Assembly (NCBI GenBank): GCA_903910445.1
Contig: CAIVZR010000034.1
Span: 23,568 to 87,567 of the forward strand
From: an uncultured Bacteroidota bacterium
GTDB lineage: Bacteria > Bacteroidota > Bacteroidia > UKL13-3
Direction of reading: 5' to 3'
DNA: 64,000 bases
The notes under the pieces were generated by a model. It was not told where the DNA came from, searched no databases, and worked only from the letters and a program-made list of their open reading frames with translations. Shown one piece after another: positions 1-7,106 of this stretch (within the stretch, counting starts at the first letter, position 1; every line of letters starts with the position of its first letter). Both the position numbers and the translations under genes were made by a program.

Positions 1-339
1 ACAAATTTCTCTGAAAATGATGTCATTTCATCGAAGGTAATGTTCGATGTAATGCCAAAGAGGGCAGCCGATAAAAAGGGTATTGCCTGCCGTTTTAGCT
101 ATAAATTTTTAAACGGAAACGATACCATCCTCTTATATATAGCCGAAGATTCGTATGTAATCGACCTCGAAGACCAGGTGGATGAAGCAGAAATTTTGAA
201 GATGGTTAAAAACACCTACTCGAAATTTAATCAAACCTTTGATATTCGTAAATTAGATACTGTTCTTAGAAACAAAGCATTGATGCCCCTCAACGAATCG
301 GGTGTTGATTTACACGCCATCTATCACCTTTTGAATTAA
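1..339 (+). CDS. C-terminal part of an unidentified protein (cut by window edge)
   Basis: The reading frame is open from base 1 through to a TAA stop, so the first in-frame ATG at 40 is probably internal and the true start lies outside the window. The visible 112 residues are soluble and mixed-charge, with no signal peptide, membrane segment or cysteine motif. They end in a short helical-looking tail (DLHAIYHLLN). I do not recognise the family. It is followed by about 155 bp of AT-rich spacer and then the promoter of the carboxylase gene, so it is not obviously co-transcribed with it. Confidence 0.6.
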   Translation, partial: TNFSENDVISSKVMFDVMPKRAADKKGIACRFSYKFLNGNDTILLYIAEDSYVIDLEDQVDEAEILKMVKNTYSKFNQTFDIRKLDTVLRNKALMPLNESGVDLHAIYHLLN

Positions 340-456
340 GCTCCTCAGCTTATTTATTTGAGATTAATTCAACTTCCCTAACTTGAAATATAGCATTTCA
401 TTACAATAAAATTTGCAATGAATTCCTGATTTTGATTTTCTCCAAAAGCCCCTCTT

Positions 457-491
457 TTTGCACCTTTCCTTTGTTTTCCTTCTTATATTTG
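457..491 (+). promoter_or_regulatory. Bacteroidota-type promoter of the acyl-CoA carboxylase gene
   Basis: A -33-like TTTG at 457-460 and a -7 box TATATTTG at 484-491 are separated by 23 nt. The -7 box matches the TAnnTTTG consensus of Bacteroidota sigma factors. It ends only four bases before the ATG at 496, so a start site at the usual distance would give a leaderless or nearly leaderless mRNA. Confidence 0.55.
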
Positions 492-495
492 CCAC

Positions 496-2079
496 ATGAT
501 AAATTTCATCGAAGATCTCAACACGAAGTTAGATACCATACACCAAGGTGGTGGCGCAAAGGCTGCTGCCAAACAAAAGGAAAAAGGGAAAATGTTGGCT
601 CGTGAACGTGTAGCCTACCTCCTCGATAAAGACAAGCCGAGTATTGAAATAGGTTCCTTCGCTGCGTATGAAATGTATGAGAAAGAAAAAGGTTGCCCTG
701 CGGCCGGTGTTATTGTGAAGATTGGATACGTGAGTGGCAAACAGTGTATTGTTGTAGCCAACGATGCTACAGTGAAGGCAGGCGCTTGGTTTCCGATGAC
801 TTGTAAAAAGAATTTACGCGCTCAAGAGATCTCTATTGAAAATCGATTACCCATCATTTATTTGGTGGATAGCGCAGGCGTTTACTTGCCTTTGCAAGAT
901 GAAATTTTCCCTGATAAAGAACATTTCGGTCGCATATTTCGTAATAACGCACAAATGAGTAGCCTCGGCATTTCGCAGATTGCTGCCGTAATGGGTAGCT
1001 GTGTTGCAGGTGGAGCTTACCTCCCCATCATGAGCGATGAAGCCATGATTGTAGACAAAACCGGAAGTATCTTCTTAGCCGGCTCCTACCTCGTAAAAGC
1101 TGCGATTGGTGAAGATGTAGATAATGAAACTTTAGGTGGTGCCACCACACATTGCGAAGTGAGTGGGGTAACCGATTATAAGATGCCCAATGATGCAGCA
1201 TGCCTCGATCGCATTCGCAGCATCATGGATAAAATTGGTGATTATGATAAGGCGGGTTTCAATAGAAGCGAAAGTCATTCGCCAAAATTAAATCCCATCG
1301 ATTTGTTTGATATTGTTACCTCCGATCGTTCGAAGCAATATGATACCAAAGAAATTATTCATCGCCTAGTCGACAATAGCGAGTTTGATGAATACAAAGA
1401 AGAATATGGAAAAACAATAGTATGTGGCTATGCACGTATTGATGGATGGGCAGTAGGAATCGTTGCCAACAATAGAAAAGTAGTGAAGAATGGAAAAGGG
1501 GAATTGCAAATTGGAGGCGTCATTTATAATGATAGCGCCGACAAAGCAACACGCTTCATCTTAAACTGTAATCAGAAAAAAATTCCTTTGGTTTTCGTGC
1601 AAGATGTAACAGGGTTTATGGTTGGAAGTAAAAGTGAAATGGGAGGTATCATTAAAGATGGTGCTAAGATGGTAAATGCTGTTGGAAATTCTGTAGTACC
1701 TAAATTCACTATCATTATTGGTAATTCATATGGGGCAGGTAATTATGCCATGTGTGGCAAAGCCTACGACCCAAGGCTCATTGTGGCCTGGCCTACTGCA
1801 CAAATCGCCGTAATGGGTGGTGCTCAAGCCGCGAAAACATTATTGCAAATTCAATTAGCAAATAAAAAAGATACCACCAAAGAAGAGGAAGATGCGTTGT
1901 TGGCCGAGATCAATGCACGTTACCTAAAACAAACCACTGCCTACTATGCAGCGGCTCGCTTGTGGGTAGATGAAATTATTAATCCATTGGAAACACGCAC
2001 CTGGATTAGCATGGGTATTGAAGCAGCCAATCATGCGCCGATAACACGTCCGTTTAATGTGGGTGTAATTCAAACCTAA
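496..2079 (+). CDS. Acyl-CoA carboxylase, carboxyltransferase (beta) subunit, methylcrotonyl-CoA type
   Basis: This is the 527-residue carboxyltransferase subunit of a biotin-dependent acyl-CoA carboxylase, which moves carboxyl from biotin to an acyl-CoA. It has the two crotonase-like halves of the family. The first carries SAGVYLP, then the FPDKEHFGR segment and GSCVAGGAYLP; the second carries the GNSYGAGNYAM oxyanion region near residue 415. The segment with FPDKEHFGRIF and AQMSS resembles methylcrotonyl-CoA carboxylase beta (leucine breakdown) more than propionyl-CoA carboxylase, but substrate choice is inference. No biotin-carrier or biotin carboxylase subunit is adjacent, so the partner must be encoded elsewhere. 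The ATG at 496 sits directly behind the -7 promoter box. Confidence 0.88.
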   Translation: MINFIEDLNTKLDTIHQGGGAKAAAKQKEKGKMLARERVAYLLDKDKPSIEIGSFAAYEMYEKEKGCPAAGVIVKIGYVSGKQCIVVANDATVKAGAWFPMTCKKNLRAQEISIENRLPIIYLVDSAGVYLPLQDEIFPDKEHFGRIFRNNAQMSSLGISQIAAVMGSCVAGGAYLPIMSDEAMIVDKTGSIFLAGSYLVKAAIGEDVDNETLGGATTHCEVSGVTDYKMPNDAACLDRIRSIMDKIGDYDKAGFNRSESHSPKLNPIDLFDIVTSDRSKQYDTKEIIHRLVDNSEFDEYKEEYGKTIVCGYARIDGWAVGIVANNRKVVKNGKGELQIGGVIYNDSADKATRFILNCNQKKIPLVFVQDVTGFMVGSKSEMGGIIKDGAKMVNAVGNSVVPKFTIIIGNSYGAGNYAMCGKAYDPRLIVAWPTAQIAVMGGAQAAKTLLQIQLANKKDTTKEEEDALLAEINARYLKQTTAYYAAARLWVDEIINPLETRTWISMGIEAANHAPITRPFNVGVIQT

Positions 2080-2172
2080 GTAATTTCAATTCGTAAGATT
2101 TTATTTATTGCATCTTGTTTTTTCCGATTTGTTCATTTCAAAAACCTAAACTAATATACTTCAATATTCTAC

Positions 2173-3333
2173 ATGCAGCAGCTACACTACCTACAAGCAT
2201 TTAACTGCCTCATGGAGAAATGTCCCGATACCTGCTGCTCGCAATGGGGTATTACTGTTACAAATAAAAATAAGGAATACATGCAAGCGCATGCACCCGA
2301 ATTAATTGATAGCATTGAGCCCTCCGATGATAATGAGTTTCAGATGCGGAGGACACATGAAGGCGATTGCATTCATTTATGCGAAGGGCGTTGTAAAGTG
2401 CATCAAAAATATGGAGAAGCGATGTTACCCGATATATGTCAATCGTTTCCTAAGAATATCACAGCATACCAAGATGATTTTTTAGTTACTGCGAATTTGG
2501 CCTGCCCCGAAAGTTTGCGTCTGGCATTAGAGAGCACATCCTATACTAATTTTATACAATGGGATAGCATCACCAGGCAACGCACGCCCGAAGTGGTATT
2601 TAAGCCACAACTCCCATTCGATGAAATAAAAATCAACCCTATCGATTGGTATCATGCAGCCCAGGAATGTATTAATGATGCAGGAACAACGCCCGATGAA
2701 ATGATATCCATCTTGCTAATGGCATTATACCCATTAACTAAGTGGGATGCAGAAAATCATGCATGGCCCGATACCCGCATATTTAAAATTAAATCGGCAG
2801 AGAAATTAAGAGCCATGCTCACCAGCGCCACCTACCTCAAACAGGAGGAGGAAACCATGAACCTATTACAATTAATTTATGAATTGATTTATGGAAATCG
2901 TACGCGCTATTTTTCGATTTTACAAATTGTAGATGAAGAGCTGGGAAGCCCTACCGATGAGCCATCTCATGTACATGAAAATTATTTGCGGATAAAAGAA
3001 TGCTGGGGTCAAAATGAAAAAAGCATGGAGCCATTTCTCAAAAATTGGATTCATGCGCGTTTAAGTGTAGTACTTTTTCCACTGGGATTAACGCCTTCCA
3101 AGTGGTATCCTGCAATGATTAATATTGCCATAGAATATTTGGCTGTGAAAACATTTTTATATGCCCGAAACCAACGATTGAATGGTCAATGGACTTTAGA
3201 TTTATTAGTAGAAACAATACAGCCACTTGCCAAACAGTTTCATTTATGCGAACCCATTTCATGCTATGAATTTGGATTGAAACGCGGATGGAATGAGCCA
3301 TCAAAGATCATTTCATTGGTAATGAATTACTAA
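2173..3333 (+). CDS. FliB-like / YkgJ-type cysteine-cluster protein (flagellin lysine-N-methylase family)
   Basis: The 386-residue protein opens with a cysteine cluster at C12, C17, C21 and C22 (within CPDTCCSQWGI). A second set follows at C66, C70, C74 and C89, ending in ICQSFPK. This arrangement is typical of the YkgJ cysteine-cluster superfamily that includes FliB, the protein needed for N-methylation of flagellin lysines; the cluster is presumed to bind metal or Fe-S. Length is close to the roughly 400 residues of FliB. There is no signal peptide and no flagellar gene in the window, so the substrate here is unknown. It stands alone, about 90 bp after the carboxylase gene. The family call is fairly sure; the methylase activity is not. 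Confidence 0.7.
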   Translation: MQQLHYLQAFNCLMEKCPDTCCSQWGITVTNKNKEYMQAHAPELIDSIEPSDDNEFQMRRTHEGDCIHLCEGRCKVHQKYGEAMLPDICQSFPKNITAYQDDFLVTANLACPESLRLALESTSYTNFIQWDSITRQRTPEVVFKPQLPFDEIKINPIDWYHAAQECINDAGTTPDEMISILLMALYPLTKWDAENHAWPDTRIFKIKSAEKLRAMLTSATYLKQEEETMNLLQLIYELIYGNRTRYFSILQIVDEELGSPTDEPSHVHENYLRIKECWGQNEKSMEPFLKNWIHARLSVVLFPLGLTPSKWYPAMINIAIEYLAVKTFLYARNQRLNGQWTLDLLVETIQPLAKQFHLCEPISCYEFGLKRGWNEPSKIISLVMNY

Positions 3334-3572
3334 GGGTTTGTTATATAGTACATTTTCGTTTACTGATACTAAATTTTCATTAATCTTCTGAGGATAAATT
3401 TATCTAATTATAGGTTTTCAATTGTTGCAGCATAAATTGCAGATATTGCAATGCTGAATAATTAGGAAATATTGAGATAATTGGATTGATTCATTGAGTT
3501 GGGTCAATATATTATTTACAATCCGAATCCAATGATTCATCAATAAGAATAAAAATAAAAATATATCAAAAT

Positions 3573-4123
3573 AAATATCGCATACCATCTGCGAGGCTTG
3601 CCGGATGGGATTATGCCAACAATGCCGACTATTTCATTACCATTTGCACTAAAAACAGGATTCATTTTTTGGGTGTATCATAAATCATAAAATGGTATTA
3701 TCCGAAATGGGTAAGACTGCTGAAGCCTATTGGTATGAAATTCCAAATCAGTTTCCATTTGTGAAATTGGAATCATTTGTAGTTATGCCCAATCATATAC
3801 ATGGAATAATAGTAATAAATAAACCAATTGAACGCTGAATACCTGAATTAAAAGATTCGGTTCCGCCTGCCGAAAGTATTTCTATCGGTGGATTTGCCGG
3901 AAATAAAAATCCTATGTTAAATGAAAATTTATCACGTATTGTCAGATGGTATAAAGGGCGATGCGCCTTCGAAATACACAAATTTCATCAGGAATTTAAT
4001 TGGCAAACTCGTTTTCATGACCATATTATTAGAAATGAAACAGAATTCAATCGAATCAGCAATTATATTAAAATGAATCCTAAAAATTGGGGAATTGATA
4101 AATTTTCCCAACCTGAAAAATAA
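3573..4123 (+). pseudogene. Decayed REP-associated tyrosine transposase (RAYT, Y1/HUH family)
   Basis: Three pieces line up in order with a RAYT. The N-terminal piece (IPSARLAGWDYANNADYFITICT) starts near 3573 and runs into a TAA at 3681. After a frame change, MVLSEMGKTAEAYW and then VVMPNHIHGIIVI (the HUH metal-binding motif) run from 3692 to a TGA at 3836. The same frame continues past the TGA into LSRIVRWYKG, TRFHDHIIR and ISNYIKMNPKNW and stops at 4121-4123. One frameshift and at least one in-frame stop disable it. Intact relatives nick DNA through a single tyrosine and move REP palindromes; a candidate palindrome lies 115 bp downstream. Confidence 0.85.
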
Positions 4124-4238
4124 TTTCTACAGATCTGAATTAATTAATGGATTGAAACGTTCTGTTGAAATTGAATGGACCGTTGGGATTAAATAGTTCC
4201 GACGAAATTGAATCCTTGGTTGGGAAATGATTCGTCAC

Positions 4239-4284
4239 GTTCGGAATGTAGAGACGCGATTAATCGCGTCTCTACATTCCGAAC
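4239..4284. repeat. Perfect 46-bp palindrome, candidate REP element
   Basis: Two 23-base arms are exact reverse complements with no spacer, centred between 4261 and 4262 (centre GCGATTAATCGC, flanks GTAGAGAC and GTCTCTAC). It lies 115 bp past the dead RAYT gene and about 110 bp before the next gene. There is no T-run, so it does not look like a terminator. The location next to a RAYT suggests a REP-type hairpin. Confidence 0.8.
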
Positions 4285-4381
4285 AACCCGAACCATCATA
4301 GATATTCGATATCCCAACAATTTTAAATCCATCCAATACAAATTATTAAATCCATACCTATTTTTCTGCAAAGTTTTTCAT

Positions 4382-4389
4382 TAAATTCG
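4382..4389 (+). promoter_or_regulatory. Possible -7 box upstream of the VWA-like gene
   Basis: TAAATTCG fits the TAnnTTyG pattern and lies seven bases before the ATG at 4397. I see no clear -33 TTTG at the right distance, so support is moderate. A start here would make the transcript almost leaderless. Confidence 0.35.
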
Positions 4390-4396
4390 CTTCACC

Positions 4397-5731
4397 ATGC
4401 GGAAGATATTATTTCTCTTGCTATTCTATGTGAGTTCCATGCTCCACGCCCAGTTGGTGAGTGTCGATTATTTGATGGGGGAGAAGCAATCTACTGTTGA
4501 TTTGTATCAGCGTCCTGATAAGTCAATTCCAGCAATCATTCTTAAAATGAATTTCGCCGACGATTCCATCATGAATCCTCAGGTGGCAAAAGCGCTCAAG
4601 GGCAAGGCGGTGTATGAAATTCATCTGGTGTATTCTGAGTATCGTCAGGTAACGAATTTCGATCAACCCGAATTGAATCGTACGCGTTTAGAGAATTTAA
4701 AAAAGATAGCCCCTCAAGTTTTTAATGCCACGAATATCAAATGGAAATTCATTGCCCAAACAGGCTGTCATAACCCTGATGAATGCCAGAAGTTTTTTCA
4801 TGGATTCGTGATCTTCTTCCAGCAGCCTACCACCAAGGAAACAGCCAAGAAGGACGCCGATTTTTTAGACGCCAATTTCAAGCCCGAGCCGGTGGATACT
4901 ATCGAAGAGGTGAAGAAGAAAAAGGTCATCGTGGGGCATTACTATGTGCCAAAAGCCAAATGGAAACAACGCAAAGGCATTCAATATGAAAAGGCAGGTA
5001 TATGGAATCGTAAACGTAAAAATATTTATGATACCTTACTAGTGCATACCAAACGCGTGATCTATGATTATCCATTTAAGTACTATATGGCGGATAAGAA
5101 ATATTTCACCGATAGTACCATCAACAAAATAATGCGGCGCAACAACTGGAATAAAATGTTGTTAGTAACCGATGTGACTGGAAGCATGACCCAGTATATT
5201 TTGCAATTGCTCGCCTGGACCGCCGTGGATAGTAATTTGAAACGAGTCAAGACCTTTGTAGTATTTAATGATGGCGATAACAGGCCCGATATTTCCAAAC
5301 CCATGGGGGCTACTGGCGGCATTTATCCTTTAACGCCACAATCGCCCGAGTATGTGTTTAAAGAAATACGTAAGGTGATGGCTAAAGGCAATGGGGGAGG
5401 AGACATCCCAGAGAATGATATTGAGGCACTCATTAAAGCTTTCGAAACTTGCAAAGATTGTAGTGAAGCGATATTGATTGCGGATAATCTCAGTGATTGT
5501 CGCGACTTCCCGCTGCTTTGGAAGATTAAGAAACCCATTCATATCATTCTATGTGGCACTGCCGATGGGGTCAATACACAGTATCTTGAAATTGCTCGGC
5601 GCACGGGTGGAAGTGTGCATACCATTGAACAAGACATCGTCAATCTCTCTAAAATGAATGATGGAGAATCCTTTTATGTGGGCAAGCAAAAGTTCATGTT
5701 AAAAGATGAAAAATTTGTACTCACCCGCTAA
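4397..5731 (+). CDS. Secreted protein with a C-terminal von Willebrand factor A-like domain
   Basis: The 444-residue protein has a signal peptide (MRKILFLLLFYVSSMLHAQ). Its central region is uncharacterised, with a lysine-rich stretch near residues 170-200 and two cysteines around residues 120-125. The C-terminal half looks like a VWA fold: D259-V-T-G-S-M gives the D-x-[TS]-G-S MIDAS motif for a divalent cation. A strand with VVFNDGDNRPD and a glycine-rich GNGGGDIPEND loop follow, then strands ILIADNLSD and IHIILCG. I do not recognise a named family. Ligand binding at the cell surface or in the periplasm is inference. It is convergent with a small lipoprotein gene only eight bases away. Confidence 0.7.
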   Translation: MRKILFLLLFYVSSMLHAQLVSVDYLMGEKQSTVDLYQRPDKSIPAIILKMNFADDSIMNPQVAKALKGKAVYEIHLVYSEYRQVTNFDQPELNRTRLENLKKIAPQVFNATNIKWKFIAQTGCHNPDECQKFFHGFVIFFQQPTTKETAKKDADFLDANFKPEPVDTIEEVKKKKVIVGHYYVPKAKWKQRKGIQYEKAGIWNRKRKNIYDTLLVHTKRVIYDYPFKYYMADKKYFTDSTINKIMRRNNWNKMLLVTDVTGSMTQYILQLLAWTAVDSNLKRVKTFVVFNDGDNRPDISKPMGATGGIYPLTPQSPEYVFKEIRKVMAKGNGGGDIPENDIEALIKAFETCKDCSEAILIADNLSDCRDFPLLWKIKKPIHIILCGTADGVNTQYLEIARRTGGSVHTIEQDIVNLSKMNDGESFYVGKQKFMLKDEKFVLTR

Positions 5732-5739
5732 AAATTTTA

Positions 5740-5976
5740 TTACTTTTTAGTAGGCTTTTCAGGTGCCAAACTATCATCTACAATTTCATCATCGGGCATG
5801 GCATCAATCTTTTTCATTATGGCCTCTTGAGCCGAATCCATATCATGCTGGGTCTTGATTTCCAAGGAATCCACCTTTTTGTTATCAGATTTTTCTTTGG
5901 CTGTTTCTTGGCAGGCACTTACGAGTAATATAATAAATAGAAGCGTTGATAGGATTGCGGTGACGTTGCGTTTCAT
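5740..5976 (-). CDS. Small acidic/lysine-rich lipoprotein
   Basis: This 78-residue protein has a signal sequence ending in the lipobox LVSAC, so the mature lipoprotein would begin at Cys22. The mature part is only about 57 residues, hydrophilic and probably disordered or helical, with acidic and lysine-rich stretches. Function unknown. It is transcribed divergently from the cysteine-rich lipoprotein at 6092, with separate promoter boxes for each in the shared spacer. Confidence 0.65.
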   Translation of the reverse strand: MKRNVTAILSTLLFIILLVSACQETAKEKSDNKKVDSLEIKTQHDMDSAQEAIMKKIDAMPDDEIVDDSLAPEKPTKK

Positions 5977-6001
5977 GGGTATATAAAAAGTTAATAGGGC
6001 T

Positions 6002-6009
6002 CAAAAGTA
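6002..6009 (-). promoter_or_regulatory. -7 box for the small lipoprotein gene (minus strand)
   Basis: Read on the minus strand the bases are TACTTTTG, a full TAnnTTTG match, about 25 nt upstream of the ATG. No convincing -33 element is seen on this strand. Confidence 0.4.
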
Positions 6010-6022
6010 GCATAAAATTTAT

Positions 6023-6054
6023 TTTGAAAGAATCGCAGATAACAATTACCTTTG
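6023..6054 (+). promoter_or_regulatory. Bacteroidota promoter of the cysteine-rich lipoprotein gene
   Basis: TTTG at 6023-6026, a 20-nt spacer and TACCTTTG at 6047-6054 give both consensus elements at the expected spacing. The predicted start lies about 30 nt before the ATG at 6092. This is one of the clearest promoters in the window. Confidence 0.7.
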
Positions 6055-6091
6055 CGCCCAAATTAAAATAATAATATAATTCATTTTTATC

Positions 6092-6625
6092 ATGAAATTT
6101 AAATTTTTAGCTCTTGCAACTGTTGTTGCTTTATTTATCGCTTCTTGCGGAGGCGTTGACAAAGGTTTAGTAGATAATATCACCAAATTTGAAGGTGATT
6201 GGACTGCTATGGTTACTCATGTAAATGGTATCTCTGATACTATGACTGCTACTGCTGACGAAACAATGAAAGCATGTGAAGAAGCTTGCAGCAAAGAATG
6301 TACTGATAAGAAGATGACTGCAGCAATGGATTCAATGAAAGAAGCTTGCAAGATTTCTAAAGAAGGAATGACTTCTACAATTGCTAATATCACTGATTTT
6401 AAAGCTAAATTGAAAACATCAACAGATGAGTTCACTGCTTGGAAAGAAAAAGTAATGAAAGGCGAAATTAAAGCGGAAGATGCTACCAAAGCATTGGATG
6501 AATACAAAGCTAAATTGGCTGAAGCTCAAGATCAAATTGTTGCATTCCAATCAGCTTTCGATAGCTCTAAGGCAGAATGTACTTCTTCTTGCGATGAAGC
6601 TAAAAGCTGCTGCGAGAAGAAATAA
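6092..6625 (+). CDS. Helical lipoprotein with two cysteine clusters
   Basis: The 177-residue protein has a lipobox (FIASC, lipidated Cys19) followed by a strongly helical, alanine- and lysine-rich body. It carries two cysteine clusters: C62, C66, C70 and C86 (C-x3-C-x3-C spacing) and, at the C-terminus, C163, C167, C173 and C174. The i/i+4 spacing places the cysteines on one helix face, as in metal-binding or disulfide-stapled helical hairpins; either role is inference. I do not recognise a family. It has its own strong promoter and terminator, so it is a single-gene unit, probably well expressed. Confidence 0.7.
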   Translation: MKFKFLALATVVALFIASCGGVDKGLVDNITKFEGDWTAMVTHVNGISDTMTATADETMKACEEACSKECTDKKMTAAMDSMKEACKISKEGMTSTIANITDFKAKLKTSTDEFTAWKEKVMKGEIKAEDATKALDEYKAKLAEAQDQIVAFQSAFDSSKAECTSSCDEAKSCCEKK

Positions 6626-6645
6626 TTTTCTTTAATAATAATTTA

Positions 6646-6680
6646 AAAAGGCTGCCCGAATAAGGCAGCCTTTTTTATTT
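6646..6680 (+). terminator. Intrinsic terminator after the cysteine-rich lipoprotein gene
   Basis: An 11-bp stem (6646-6656 with 6664-6674, core AGGCTGCC/GGCAGCCT) and a 7-nt loop are followed directly by a T-run. The T-run merges with the -7 box of the next gene. Confidence 0.85.
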
Positions 6681-6683
6681 TTG
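6676..6683 (+). promoter_or_regulatory. -7 box of the RidA-family gene, embedded in the terminator T-tract
   Basis: TATTTTTG matches TAnnTTTG, starts inside the T-run of the upstream terminator and ends four bases before the ATG at 6688. A -33 element would have to lie inside the terminator stem region. If used, the mRNA would be leaderless. Confidence 0.45.
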
Positions 6684-6687
6684 CAGT

Positions 6688-7101
6688 ATGGAAGATAAAA
6701 TCAATTCGTCGAAGGCTCCCGAACCAGTAGGATTATACCCACATGCACGCAAAGTAGGCAACCTACTCTTTTTGTCGGGTGTGGGTCCTCGCGAAAAGGG
6801 AAACAAAAACATACCCGGTGTGGAATTGAATGAAGCGGGAGAAATTGTAAGTTATGATATCGAAACGCAATGCCATAGCGTGTTTCGCAATATCAAATAC
6901 ATCTTAGAAGACGCCGGCAGTAGCTGGGATAAAATTGTTGATGTAACCGTTTTTCTTACCAATATGAAAGACGATTTTAAAACCTACAATCGTATTTACG
7001 CCGAGTATTTTAAAGATAACTTACCCTGCCGAACCACCTGCGAAATTAATTGCCTTCCAACCCCAATAGCGATTGAGTTGAAAGTGATTGCAACAATCTA
7101 A
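6688..7101 (+). CDS. RidA/YjgF family enamine/imine deaminase
   Basis: The 137-residue protein has the compact RidA fold markers. These are an N-terminal LLFLSGVG strand, the DIETQCHSVFRNIKYILEDAG helix region, VTVFLTNMKDDF and the conserved arginine in CRTTCEINCLP near the C-terminus. Family members hydrolyse reactive enamine/imine intermediates, releasing ammonia. The sequence (PHARKVGNLLFLSG) is closer to the 2-aminomuconate deaminase-like branch than to classical RidA, but no tryptophan-degradation gene is nearby, so the substrate is unknown. It is convergent with the peptidase gene, with five bases between the stops. Confidence 0.82.
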   Translation: MEDKINSSKAPEPVGLYPHARKVGNLLFLSGVGPREKGNKNIPGVELNEAGEIVSYDIETQCHSVFRNIKYILEDAGSSWDKIVDVTVFLTNMKDDFKTYNRIYAEYFKDNLPCRTTCEINCLPTPIAIELKVIATI

Positions 7102-7106
7102 GGAAT

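Noticed and set aside
4189..4371. 60-codon minus-strand frame across the 46-bp palindrome
   Set aside because: It reads through the palindrome and has no recognisable features; palindromes often create such frames by chance.
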